The position numbers were made by a program, and so were the translations under genes. This document shows, piece by piece, positions 1-7,762 of a stretch of 64,000 nucleotides of DNA. Origin of the DNA: Methanobacterium_A sp963707035 (GTDB taxonomy: Archaea; Methanobacteriota; Methanobacteria; Methanobacteriales; Methanobacteriaceae); the NCBI GenBank assembly GCA_963707035.1, contig CAVPON010000011.1, forward strand, positions 930,001 to 994,000, in the 5' to 3' direction. The notes under the pieces were generated by a model. It ran no database searches. It was not told where the DNA came from and worked only from the letters and a program-made list of their open reading frames with translations. The first letter of the stretch is position 1; each line of letters opens with the position of its first letter.

Positions 1-530
1 GGAGATGGACTCATTGGAAGATGCTTCCTGAGAAGATACTTCGTTAATCTATAATGAGTTTTAGAAGTTAAAGCAAGCACATCATTCACACCCATTAAAA
101 TGATAACATAATCAGGATGACTGTCAATTATCTCAGGTAGACGCTGAAGTCCATTATAAGAGAGATCACCTCCAGCTGCAAAACGTAGAAAATGAAAATG
201 TTCATTACCAGGTCGATCCTCTAAATCATGTATCCAATCATATGGACCTTTTGCAGCAGTCGAACTAGAGCCAAAACATGCCACAATTTTCTTAGCTTCA
301 GGAGGATATTCGGTTATTTTAGATATCTTACTTCTCCCATCTTTCTCTTGTAAGCTCATGGTCACTTTACTCCATTTCATAAATATAAGATAGGGAGTTA
401 CAAATTTGAAAGAATATCTCCCCAAATTACCAATTAAATGTTTAGTAAACAGCAAGCATTTTGCTATACCTAAGGAATTAATTAAATAAATTAGAGATGG
501 TACAAGTATAAGGAATAAACTTATACACAC
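1..530 (-). CDS. SGNH/GDSL-type hydrolase, C-terminus cut by the window edge
   Basis: The minus-strand frame is open from the left edge to 530. It carries the SGNH hydrolase blocks: a block I motif FGSSST with the presumed nucleophile Ser, then AAGGDLSYNG (block II Gly), then VIILMGVNDV (block III, GxND). The block V Asp/His pair lies beyond the edge. These enzymes hydrolyse esters of lipids or sugars; no substrate can be inferred. The start is uncertain. ATG at 359 has a GGAG about 10 nt upstream, ATG at 380 is in frame, but the frame stays open without a stop for 50 more codons to a GTG at 530 and encodes a hydrophobic stretch (CISLFLILVPSLIYLI), which suggests an N-terminal membrane anchor. 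I favour the long form on that ground. No partner gene is visible. Confidence 0.6.
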   Translation of the reverse strand, partial: MCISLFLILVPSLIYLINSLGIAKCLLFTKHLIGNLGRYSFKFVTPYLIFMKWSKVTMSLQEKDGRSKISKITEYPPEAKKIVACFGSSSTAAKGPYDWIHDLEDRPGNEHFHFLRFAAGGDLSYNGLQRLPEIIDSHPDYVIILMGVNDVLALTSKTHYRLTKYLLRKHLPMSPS

Positions 531-988
531 TGGATTTTCATCTCTAAACTTCCGATAAACTTAATAAGATTTTATATGCTATTAAAGATTTATTGTGGAT
601 TCTAGATTATTAAAGTGGTAATAAGTGGGCTATCGATTATTTGACTCTAGAAATTAAAAATCAATTTATTTAGTAATAAATCGATTGAAGTATTAAATTT
701 TTTATTCCCATAGAATAAAAGAGAATATGTAAAATTATTGCTTTAAATGATTAAAAATAAAAGTCATCAAGAGTAAAACCCTAAATTGTAAGTCTCAATA
801 ACGATACATTCAACAAATAAAATTTCAATAGTAATAAATCTTACTTCTATTAAAAAAATACTCGTTAAAACATTCCCTTTTGCATGAAAAAATTAGTTTG
901 GACAAGGATTTAAATATTAATATCATATTAAGTTGTAATCAAGTTAACAAAATATTATTCTTAAAATTTTTATTATCGAGGAGCATAT
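531..988. other. Intergenic stretch, no gene seen
   Basis: AT-rich spacer between the divergent SGNH hydrolase and DUF1697 genes. TATA-like AT stretches occur near 909-930 on the plus strand in front of the DUF1697 gene. No RNA gene, repeat or coding frame could be supported. Confidence 0.5.
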
Positions 989-1513
989 ATGAAATCGTAC
1001 ATTGCATTTTTGCGAGGTATAAATGTTAATGGTAATACTGGGCTGTCCATGACTAGACTTAAATCAATATGTGAGGAAATTGGATATAAAAATGTACGCA
1101 CATACATTAGAAGTGGCAATGTTTTATTCTGTAGTGAACTTTCAGGAGAGATGGTGGTTAAGAAATTAGAAGATGCATTATATGAGAGCAAACAAAAACA
1201 CATTACAGTCATTATACGAACAAGAAAAGAACTTGAAACGATTATTACTAGTAATCCGTTCCCAAAAGCGAATCCATCACAGGTCGGGGTTATGTTCTTT
1301 ACAAACCCAGTTACACAGGATTTATTGAAAGATGTAATTATACCTGGACCAGAGGAAGTGAAAATTTCTGGACGTGAAATATATATACATTATCCTAATG
1401 GCATGGGACATTCAAAACTTAAACTCCCCAAAATGAATCAAAGAGGTACCGTTCGAAACATCAACACTATTACCAAACTAGTCGAACTAGGGAAAATAGA
1501 AAAAATTGATTAA
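989..1513 (+). CDS. DUF1697 family protein
   Basis: A 174-residue protein of the DUF1697 family, recognised from the N-terminal signature IAFLRGINVNGN and the following NVRTYIRSGNVLF strand, and from the C-terminal KLKLP / RNINTITKL part. Length matches the family (about 170-180). The biochemical role of DUF1697 is not established; the fold is a small alpha/beta ferredoxin-like double domain. The ATG is preceded by GAGGAG at 978-983, a good ribosome binding site. It stands alone between two long AT-rich spacers. A decayed second copy of the same family lies at 2074-2262 on the other strand, so the gene probably belongs to a small, unstable accessory set. Confidence 0.85.
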   Translation: MKSYIAFLRGINVNGNTGLSMTRLKSICEEIGYKNVRTYIRSGNVLFCSELSGEMVVKKLEDALYESKQKHITVIIRTRKELETIITSNPFPKANPSQVGVMFFTNPVTQDLLKDVIIPGPEEVKISGREIYIHYPNGMGHSKLKLPKMNQRGTVRNINTITKLVELGKIEKID

Positions 1514-1678
1514 TTTAATTAAATATATTCATCATTATCAAACATTTCCTTTGAGACTTGGGATAATTTATTTAAAAAAGCAATGAATTTTTCATATATA
1601 ATGAAAAGTGGAAAATTGGAAAAATAATTTTTTGATCTAAAAAAAAATAATTATTTAATCTTTATTAATTTTTTTTAA

Positions 1679-1936
1679 CTAATCTTTTTCATTTACATTA
1701 ACCATAAATTTTATAGCTTCTTGAAATTATCGAAATCCTTCAAATTTATAAACAATAACCTGATCACCTTTTTTAAATTTCCTTAGATCTGGATTTTTAT
1801 ATTCATCATCAGGTTTAACCATCTTACATGTAAATTTACCAATATAACCCTTAACATCTTTTAAGTAAAGAAATTCTCCTTTAACCAATTTTTCCTCAAA
1901 TTCCTACTCAAAATCAAAGAATAAACTTTCACATCA
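1679..1936 (-). pseudogene. Remnant of a small protein gene with two in-frame stops
   Basis: The minus strand reads as one protein-like frame interrupted by TAG at 1904-1906 and TAA at 1727-1729: a segment ending FFDFE, stop, then EFEEKLVKGEFLYLKDVKG and further to VIVYKFEGFR, stop, then FQEAIKFMVNVNEKD before a final TAG at 1679-1681. The composition (charged, with a conserved-looking beta-rich pattern KKGDQVIVYKF) differs from random AT-rich translation. The central part alone, from a TTG at 1888, would give 53 residues, but no ribosome binding site fits. I do not recognise the family. It sits beside the DUF1697 remnant, so the whole 1679-2262 stretch looks like decaying accessory DNA. Confidence 0.4.
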
Positions 1937-2073
1937 ATTATGATTTTTTTTATTGAATTTATAGGAATATTTATACTAAAAAAATTTGGAAAAAATCTAT
2001 AAATCAGAGTTGTAGGTAATAGGATCAATAATCCTCATATTTTCTTCCTCTTCAAAAAGATAATTAATAATAC

Positions 2074-2262
2074 TTATACCGTGATTTTTGTAACAAAAAA
2101 AGAAAAAGAAGAAACGTTAAAATATAATCTCTGAATATAAGTTTTCACATCATAGAAACCTAAGGATTCATATAAAAATTTTAATTCAACCATTTTTATT
2201 CTCTTATGTCCACTAACATTAATCCCACGAAGCATTGAAATATAAATTATCATAATATTCAA
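2074..2262 (-). pseudogene. Truncated DUF1697 gene remnant
   Basis: The first 45 or so residues (IYISMLRGINVSGHK, then FLYESLGFYDVKTYIQ) match the N-terminal part of DUF1697 and resemble the intact copy at 989-1513. After TYIQ the expected SGNV motif is missing, the frame continues as unrelated sequence and stops after 62 residues, about a third of the family length. No C-terminal DUF1697 part is found further along the minus strand (toward 1940); instead another frame there reads IIDPITYNSDL and stops. It is therefore a degraded or recombined copy. The two copies are in opposite orientation about 560 bp apart. Confidence 0.6.
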
Positions 2263-2408
2263 TATTTTTTTTATAATATAATTAGAAAAAATTTTCCTAT
2301 ACTAAAAATGAATTACTAAAAAAATTTTTTTAAAATATTTTAAACAGATTAAAATTATTTATTTTTATAAAATAAAAATTAAATCAGAGTAATTAGGGGG
2401 TATATAGT

Positions 2409-3212
2409 ATGGATGAAAACAATGGATGGTTTAATTTGAAGGAAATTTATGATGGGGTATGGAGTATCAGTGATAAAACAAGTGTTAATACTTATTTAAT
2501 AGAAGGTAAATCTGAATCACTTCTCATAGATACAGGATGGGGTCTAGGCAATTTATCAGAATTAGTTCATTCACTCACATCATTACCTGTTAAGGTTGTT
2601 TTAACCCATGGGCATCCTGATCATGTTAACGGAGCTTTTCAATTTACAGATCTTTACATAGCACATGAAGACATGAAATTAATGAATACATTCTATATTA
2701 AAGAAACACGTCAGAAAGTTATAGAAAATTTTAAAGATATTGCTGCATCAAATTTTTCTAAAGAAAATTGGATCAACACGAAAATCCCATATACTTCACC
2801 AGTAAAAGACGGATATATATTTGATTTAGGTGAAAGAGAATTAAAGGTTATTAAATGTCCAGGACACACACAGGGAAGTATATGTTTATTGGATGAGAAA
2901 GATGAACTATTATTTTCTGGAGATTCCATACTAGCTAGACCTGTGTTAATGAATCTTGAAACTTCACTTCCTTTAAGTACTTATTTGAATAGTATTAAAC
3001 ATGTAAATGATTATTCAGATAAATTTAACTCCATCTTATCTGGCCATGATGAAAACGCCGTCAATACTATTGTAATTGATGAATTAATAAACGGTGTATC
3101 TGATATTATTGAAGGCAAAATCATTGGTAAATTGGAGAAGACGAGGTTTGGTGAAGCTTTAGTGTGTAAATTTAATAACACTGCAATTATATACCATGAA
3201 GATAATTTGTAA
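2409..3212 (+). CDS. MBL fold (metallo-beta-lactamase superfamily) hydrolase
   Basis: A 267-residue metallo-hydrolase. The binuclear metal site is complete: HGHPDH at about residues 67-72 (HxHxDH), His in GHTQG near 152, Asp in SGDS near 169 and His in SGHDEN near 212. This order is that of the glyoxalase II-like branch of the superfamily. It has no signal peptide and is likely cytosolic. The substrate cannot be told from sequence; thiolester or phosphodiester hydrolysis is typical. The ATG follows an AGGGGGT site. The next gene, a small zinc-ribbon protein, starts 38 bp downstream on the same strand and may be co-transcribed. Confidence 0.85.
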   Translation: MDENNGWFNLKEIYDGVWSISDKTSVNTYLIEGKSESLLIDTGWGLGNLSELVHSLTSLPVKVVLTHGHPDHVNGAFQFTDLYIAHEDMKLMNTFYIKETRQKVIENFKDIAASNFSKENWINTKIPYTSPVKDGYIFDLGERELKVIKCPGHTQGSICLLDEKDELLFSGDSILARPVLMNLETSLPLSTYLNSIKHVNDYSDKFNSILSGHDENAVNTIVIDELINGVSDIIEGKIIGKLEKTRFGEALVCKFNNTAIIYHEDNL

Positions 3213-3250
3213 GAGAATAATATTGTTGGTATAAAAAAAATTGAGAAGAC

Positions 3251-3451
3251 TTGAAAATGAGGATTTTTAATGAAGGAAAGGTTGATTGTCCTGAATGCAA
3301 TGGAAAAAATGTTGAATTTATTAATATGGTTGAAGGAGAAGAAGCAGAAGGTAAACTAATATTCAAAAAAGAAGTAACTAAATATAGAGTATTTCTTTAT
3401 GCATTCAGATGTAAAACTTGCAATACTTTATTTTCAGTTAAATTACCTTAA
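3251..3451 (+). CDS. Small zinc-ribbon protein
   Basis: About 65 residues with two Cys pairs, CPEC near residue 18 and CKTC near residue 57, spaced as in a zinc ribbon, with a beta-rich middle. It may start at the TTG at 3251 or the in-frame ATG at 3257. No enzymatic domain is present. Such proteins usually bind nucleic acid or another protein. It follows the MBL-fold gene on the same strand. The family is not one I can name. Confidence 0.6.
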   Translation: MKMRIFNEGKVDCPECNGKNVEFINMVEGEEAEGKLIFKKEVTKYRVFLYAFRCKTCNTLFSVKLP

Positions 3452-3455
3452 ATTC

Positions 3456-4130
3456 TTAATCTAATTTATCTACTGTTTTAAGTTTCATTAAAGCTTGTCT
3501 GTAAGCATCTTCAGTTATTTTAACATCATCTAATAAAGATTTAAGTTCAAAGGTAATATTTCTCACAGTGATTCTATCTCCTTTACTCCGGAGGCGAGCG
3601 TATCCCATTAATATGATAGGATCATCCTCTGCTAAATCATAAATTGTAATTGGCATCTTCTTTTTGGAACCTTTTTTATATTCTGCATTAGTTATTTCTA
3701 AGTTAACATTTTTGGCATCTGAATTAACTGGTAGAACCGTCCTTATTGTTATATGTGTAATATATTCATTAATTGTTTTCCGGAATTGATTGAAATTCAC
3801 TGAGTAGTTATCCTGCCAATTCTTAGGAGTCTTATTAACAATATTAGTTAAGCTATCAATGAAAGTATAGAATAAACCTCCTTTTTCGCCATAAATATTA
3901 TCTGTTTCCGGATGGTAAGGAGTTACGAATTCACAAACCCATTTTAAACGATTCTTATGATCAGTTATAATTATATAGAATTCAGCTACTTCTCTTTTTC
4001 CCATTGGTAATGTTTTAAATTCTCCTACAACAATTACGCCAGATATTTCTTCACCGGGAACTAATTCATTCAAAAATTTTGTAGTATAATCTTCAGTTTC
4101 TTCTTCAGCAATTATCCCGAAATCTAACAT
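3456..4130 (-). CDS. Conserved-looking hypothetical protein, 224 residues
   Basis: I do not recognise this protein. It starts at an ATG with a good GGAGGT site just upstream and runs convergently into the zinc-ribbon gene, their stops 4 bp apart. The first half has a beta-rich stretch (EEISGVIVVGEFKTLPMGKREVAEFYIIITD, given here only as positions about 28-60), the second half an IRTVLPVN strand, a basic KKGSKKK patch and a helical end. There is no signal peptide, membrane segment or Cys motif. The first part could be an OB-like beta barrel, but this is only an impression. Coding bias is like its neighbours, so it looks genuine. Confidence 0.6.
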   Translation of the reverse strand: MLDFGIIAEEETEDYTTKFLNELVPGEEISGVIVVGEFKTLPMGKREVAEFYIIITDHKNRLKWVCEFVTPYHPETDNIYGEKGGLFYTFIDSLTNIVNKTPKNWQDNYSVNFNQFRKTINEYITHITIRTVLPVNSDAKNVNLEITNAEYKKGSKKKMPITIYDLAEDDPIILMGYARLRSKGDRITVRNITFELKSLLDDVKITEDAYRQALMKLKTVDKLD

Positions 4131-4491
4131 GAATAATAACCTCCAAATCTTTATAAATATTATTTCTTAATTCATATTAATTAAGATTTCTAGAAAAATT
4201 ATCAATGTTAGTAATTTATCAAATATTTAGAATAATTTAAATATTTTAATCGAAAATTCATTCTCTGCCACCGGCATTTGATCTCTCGGCTGTAAATATA
4301 TAGATAATTTAAAGAGAATAGTTATAAAGAACTAAAGTTTATTTATAGTCTGGAATATACTATGATATAATAAAAATTAATTCTTTTTTAATTCGGATAA
4401 TTTGAATCAATCTATACCAAAATATTTTTTTGATATTTTAATTTTAATTAACTGCCAAAAAATAGAATAATATATTTGGAGTTGATATTTT
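4131..4491. other. Intergenic stretch with a short GC-rich islet
   Basis: AT-rich spacer without a supported gene. At 4260-4292 there is a compact GC-richer islet (TCTGCCACCGGC followed by CTCTCGGCTG) that stands out from its surroundings; see findings. A TATA-like stretch lies near 4328-4334. Confidence 0.4.
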
Positions 4492-4629
4492 ATGAAAAAC
4501 AGAGTTTATGATATGGAATGTAGTGAATGTAGCGATAACTTTCGAGATATCCACATTTGGACTAGTTGTGATGTTTGCGGTGGTAAATTAAATATAGTTA
4601 TGGAACGCCCTGCTAGAACAATGAGATAA
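4492..4629 (+). CDS. Small zinc-ribbon protein, 45 residues
   Basis: An ATG at 4492 is preceded at 4478-4486 by GGAGTTGAT, close to the full anti-Shine-Dalgarno complement, with good spacing. The 45-residue product has CSEC (Cys 10 and 13) and CDVC followed by GGK (Cys 27 and 30), the layout of a zinc ribbon or rubredoxin-like knuckle, and a basic end (RPARTMR). It is too short for many gene finders. It could be a regulatory or RNA-binding mini-protein. The ribosome binding site and the paired cysteines make it credible; the function is unknown. Confidence 0.55.
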   Translation: MKNRVYDMECSECSDNFRDIHIWTSCDVCGGKLNIVMERPARTMR

Positions 4630-4973
4630 AAAAAAATTGATTAGATAAAAAAATGGACTTTTTCATCTGTTTTGAACCTTCGATCATAATATTTCAGATT
4701 TTAAAGTTTCCCTTTTTTTATTATGACTTTAATTATAATTTTTTTCTATTGTTTTTTTGGGGATTTCTAAAAATTAAATTTATTTTCTTATGAAAAAAGT
4801 CTTATTTATAGATAATTTAATATCATTTTACCATAAACTTAATAATAAGATCAGTTATAGTATTTTTTTTTATTATCCACTTCAATTCTCGGAATTTATG
4901 TTGAACGGATAAATATTTTAATTCAAATTTCAGTATTATTATCAATTATAAAATTTTTGGGGGGATTTTTTTT
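4630..4973. other. Intergenic stretch, no gene seen
   Basis: AT-rich spacer. A T-rich run follows the small zinc-ribbon gene (around 4708-4760) and may serve as a U-tract terminator. A TATA-like element near 4912-4921 precedes the flavodoxin gene. Nothing else was found. Confidence 0.4.
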
Positions 4974-5444
4974 ATGAAAATATTAGTAGTATATTATTCA
5001 AGAACTGGTAATACCCGTAAAGTTGCTGAAGAAATTCGGAATAATCTTGACTGTGATATTGAAGAAATTATTGATACTCAAAGTAGATCTGGTTTTTTAA
5101 ATTATATAACCTCAGGATTCCAAGCCAGTAGAAAAAAATTAACTACTTTAGAAAATATAAAAAATGATCCAGCAAGTTATGATTTACTCGTTATCGGCAC
5201 ACCAGTATGGGCAAGCAATATGTCCACACCAATCAGAACTTATATCAATCAAAATCAAGCTAAATTTAATAATGTAGCTTTTTTTTGTACAGCTGGCGGA
5301 TCTCGATTCGATGGAACATTCAGCGAAATGACAGAATTAAGTGGAACATCACCCATAGCTAGAATTGGTTTAAAAGCCAATGAAGTGAGGGATGGAAGTT
5401 ATAAAACTAGAATAGTTGAATTCATTAAAAAAATTCAAATATAA
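4974..5444 (+). CDS. Flavodoxin-family protein
   Basis: A 156-residue FMN-binding flavodoxin fold. The phosphate-binding loop is the first feature, YSRTGNTRKVA at residues 8-18, after the strand KILVVYY. The later GTPVWASNMSTP segment near 80-90 and the FFCTAGGS segment near 105 are the other two FMN loops. Length fits short-chain flavodoxins. It probably carries electrons or acts as an NAD(P)H-quinone type reductase partner in the cytosol. The ATG follows a GGGGGGAT ribosome binding site. The gene is alone on its transcript as far as spacing shows. Confidence 0.85.
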   Translation: MKILVVYYSRTGNTRKVAEEIRNNLDCDIEEIIDTQSRSGFLNYITSGFQASRKKLTTLENIKNDPASYDLLVIGTPVWASNMSTPIRTYINQNQAKFNNVAFFCTAGGSRFDGTFSEMTELSGTSPIARIGLKANEVRDGSYKTRIVEFIKKIQI

Positions 5445-5699
5445 ACGACATTTATAATAAAAATAATAATTTAAACAATATTTATTTGTTCATCATTTTG
5501 AGTTAAGTTAACTTTCAAAAAAAAATTCCTTTTTTTTATGTGAAAATATAAGTATTAATTTATATAAATTAATATATATCTAAACTAGAAGATAGAACTT
5601 TTTTTAAATAAAACATAAAATTTTAGGATATTTCATCTAATAATTGTTCATAAAATTTTAAACATTATATCTAAATTTAATAAAAAAAGTGAATATATC

Positions 5700-6281
5700 A
5701 TGACTGATAATAAAACTGATATGATATTCATTAAACCTCATGAACTGGGTTGGAGGGAGCGGATTTTCTTCCTGTTTTCCGGTATTATAGTCAGTATACC
5801 CATAACTCTCTTTTTAGAAGCATTAGATCAAAGCTTCTATTCATTCCTTCCAGTATTCATAACTACATTCTTATCCGTAGTTATTTTTGCACCGTTCATT
5901 GAAGAGTTCTCCAAAGCTTATCCATTATTCTATCGTTATTCACTTAGCGAACGGTCATTATTTCAGTTAGCATTATTAGTAGGTTTAGGATTCGGTATTA
6001 CAGAATTTTGTATATACGTATTTATATACGGAGTACCATTCTACATCCGATTACCCGCAATATTCTTCCACGCCGCAAGCACTTCCATAGTAGCATATGG
6101 TATAGCTAAAAATAAAGCAGCTGTATTCTATTTATTAGCTGTAGGATTACACATGTCAGCAAATTTCTTCGCAGTTTTAAATCAATTAATACCAGTAATG
6201 GTTGTCACCTTCTTCACTTATTACCTATCTTACTTACTCTACCAAAAAACAACTAATAGATACTTGGAACCAAGGGATTAA
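5700..6281 (+). CDS. PrsW-like intramembrane metalloprotease
   Basis: A 193-residue polytopic membrane protein. It carries the PrsW signature: EEFSK at about residues 68-72 (EExxK), a conserved Glu in FGITEF, His in the helix FFHAAS near 122 and His in GLHMSAN near 150. These residues form the presumed zinc site inside the membrane. PrsW in Bacillus cleaves anti-sigma factors; the archaeal substrate is unknown. Six or so hydrophobic segments are seen. The ATG is preceded by a weak GTGA. A second open frame overlapping its end (6202-6384) is a shadow. Confidence 0.7.
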   Translation: MTDNKTDMIFIKPHELGWRERIFFLFSGIIVSIPITLFLEALDQSFYSFLPVFITTFLSVVIFAPFIEEFSKAYPLFYRYSLSERSLFQLALLVGLGFGITEFCIYVFIYGVPFYIRLPAIFFHAASTSIVAYGIAKNKAAVFYLLAVGLHMSANFFAVLNQLIPVMVVTFFTYYLSYLLYQKTTNRYLEPRD

Positions 6282-6496
6282 GAACCCATTTTTCCATCTT
6301 TTTTATATACTCACAAATGTCACGGCTTATTTATTTGCTACAGGTTCCGCACCTATTAAACCTAATTTGGAGATGATAATTTAAAATTTCAAAATGTTTA
6401 TAGTTTAAATTAAATATTTATTAAAATAATAATAAAATTTCTAATATCATGAAAACAATTAAATATAATTAATAACTCTAATTTATTATTATAAAA

Positions 6497-6573
6497 GGTG
6501 ATGGAGTTCACCTAAAACTGCTTATTTTTAAGCTAATGACTCCTACTACCTGAAAATTTACTATAGTAGGAGG
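6497..6573 (+). promoter_or_regulatory. Fluoride riboswitch (crcB motif) with ribosome-binding-site expression platform
   Basis: The aptamer at 6497-6546 fits the crcB/fluoride consensus: GGTGATGGAGTTCACC, then AAAACTGC, a small hairpin GCTT/AAGC, then TAATGACTCCTAC. GGTGA pairs with TCACC, GGAGT (6503-6507) pairs with ACTCC (6539-6543) to form the pseudoknot-bearing helix, and the 5' and 3' conserved loops are in place. The platform: CTCCTACTA at 6540-6548 is perfectly complementary over 9 bp to TAGTAGGAG at 6564-6572, which contains the ribosome binding site AGGAGG of the antiporter. Without fluoride that helix should hide the site; fluoride binding ties up CTCC and frees it. This is the family's usual ON-switch logic; the pairing is seen directly, the effect is inferred. 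Confidence 0.9.
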
Positions 6574-6586
6574 CAATAGCATAATA

Positions 6587-7720
6587 TTGGATATAACTCA
6601 ATTTAATATATTAGTTTTAGTAATAATTATTTTTGTATCAAGTTTAATTTCGTTGAGGCTTGGATTAGCAGTAGCAATAATAGAAATAATATTAGGAGCC
6701 ATTTTCGGAAATTTAGGCCTCTTATATGCTACTGATTGGATGACTTTAATCGCAACGTTTGGCGGTATACTATTAACTTTCATGGCAGGTACTGAGATTG
6801 ATACGAAGATAATGAGAGAAAAATATAAGGAAAGTTTTTTAATAGGGTTCTTCTCATTTCTCACACCATTTATTGGAGCATTTTTTTATACTTACTTCAT
6901 AGCAGGTTGGAACTTACAAGCAGCGTTAATAGCTGGAATTGCACTATCCACAACCTCACTTGCAGTTGTATACTCTGTGCTAATGGAAACAGAGAATCTA
7001 GACCCAAATTTAATTAAAACAATATTAGCAGCCACATTTATAACTGATATGTCAACTGCATTAGCATTAAGTATAATTTTCATTAAACCAGATTTATACA
7101 CTCTACTTTTTATCATAGTATCCATTCTAGTTATCATTCTAGCAACGAAATATTCTGAAAGTATTTTCCAACATCATAAATTGAAAGGTAAAGTAATAGA
7201 ACCTGAAATCAAGTTTATCTTCATATTATTGGTTATATTCATGTATTTTGCCGCTATTGGTAACGGACAGGCAGTCTTACCCGCATTTGTGTTAGGACTT
7301 TTAATGTCCAAAAAGTTATCACAAGTTAAGGAATTAATGGTTAGAATGAGAACAGTAGCTTACGCAGCTATAACACCTATATTCTTCATTGTGGGTGGTC
7401 TAAAAATTTCATTTCCACTAATAATTGGGGCATTGAGTTTATTTATAATATTATTTGTTATTAAAATAGCTGCTAAATTCGTTGGGGTTTACTTTTTTGC
7501 GAATAAATACATTGAGAATGGAAGCACCTATACTACACTTTTAATGAGTACTGGATTAACTTTTGGAACAATAGCTAGTTTATTTGGTTTTAACGCCGGT
7601 TATATTAACCAAACACAATATTCCATCCTAATTGGAGTTGTTATTGCCAGTGCTGTTATACCCACTTTTATTGCACAGAAATGGTTCCTACCAGTTCACA
7701 GTGAAGATATGATTGAATAA
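6587..7720 (+). CDS. CPA-type cation/proton antiporter (KefB/NhaP-like), under a fluoride riboswitch
   Basis: A 377-residue membrane protein of the monovalent cation:proton antiporter (CPA2, Na_H_Exchanger) family with about 12 hydrophobic helices. Family marks are the LGLAVAIIEIILGAIFG start, LTFMAGTEID in helix 3, and the crossover region TTSLAVVYSVLME followed by ATFITDMSTALALS, where the Asp is the ion-coupling position. No TrkA-N or TrkA-C domain follows, so it is a bare transporter. The start is a TTG at 6587, 13 nt after AGGAGG. Antiporters of this type are known to be one of the gene classes under fluoride riboswitches, so a role in fluoride tolerance (export coupled to cation or proton) is likely. 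The MFS gene downstream is convergent. Confidence 0.85.
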   Translation: MDITQFNILVLVIIIFVSSLISLRLGLAVAIIEIILGAIFGNLGLLYATDWMTLIATFGGILLTFMAGTEIDTKIMREKYKESFLIGFFSFLTPFIGAFFYTYFIAGWNLQAALIAGIALSTTSLAVVYSVLMETENLDPNLIKTILAATFITDMSTALALSIIFIKPDLYTLLFIIVSILVIILATKYSESIFQHHKLKGKVIEPEIKFIFILLVIFMYFAAIGNGQAVLPAFVLGLLMSKKLSQVKELMVRMRTVAYAAITPIFFIVGGLKISFPLIIGALSLFIILFVIKIAAKFVGVYFFANKYIENGSTYTTLLMSTGLTFGTIASLFGFNAGYINQTQYSILIGVVIASAVIPTFIAQKWFLPVHSEDMIE

Positions 7721-7741
7721 TTGAATTTAATTCTTGAAATT

Positions 7742-7762
7742 GGTTGCCAAAAACCTTTTTGT
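7742..7762 (+). terminator. Short hairpin plus T run between convergent genes
   Basis: GGTT and AACC can pair around a short loop and are followed by TTTTTG, just after the antiporter stop at 7720 and before the convergent MFS stop at 7763. The stem is short, so this is a weak terminator call. Confidence 0.3.

Noticed and set aside
6202..6384. 60-residue frame overlapping the end of the PrsW-like gene
   Set aside because: Shadow frame; the PrsW-like frame has the family motifs and this one has no site or homology.
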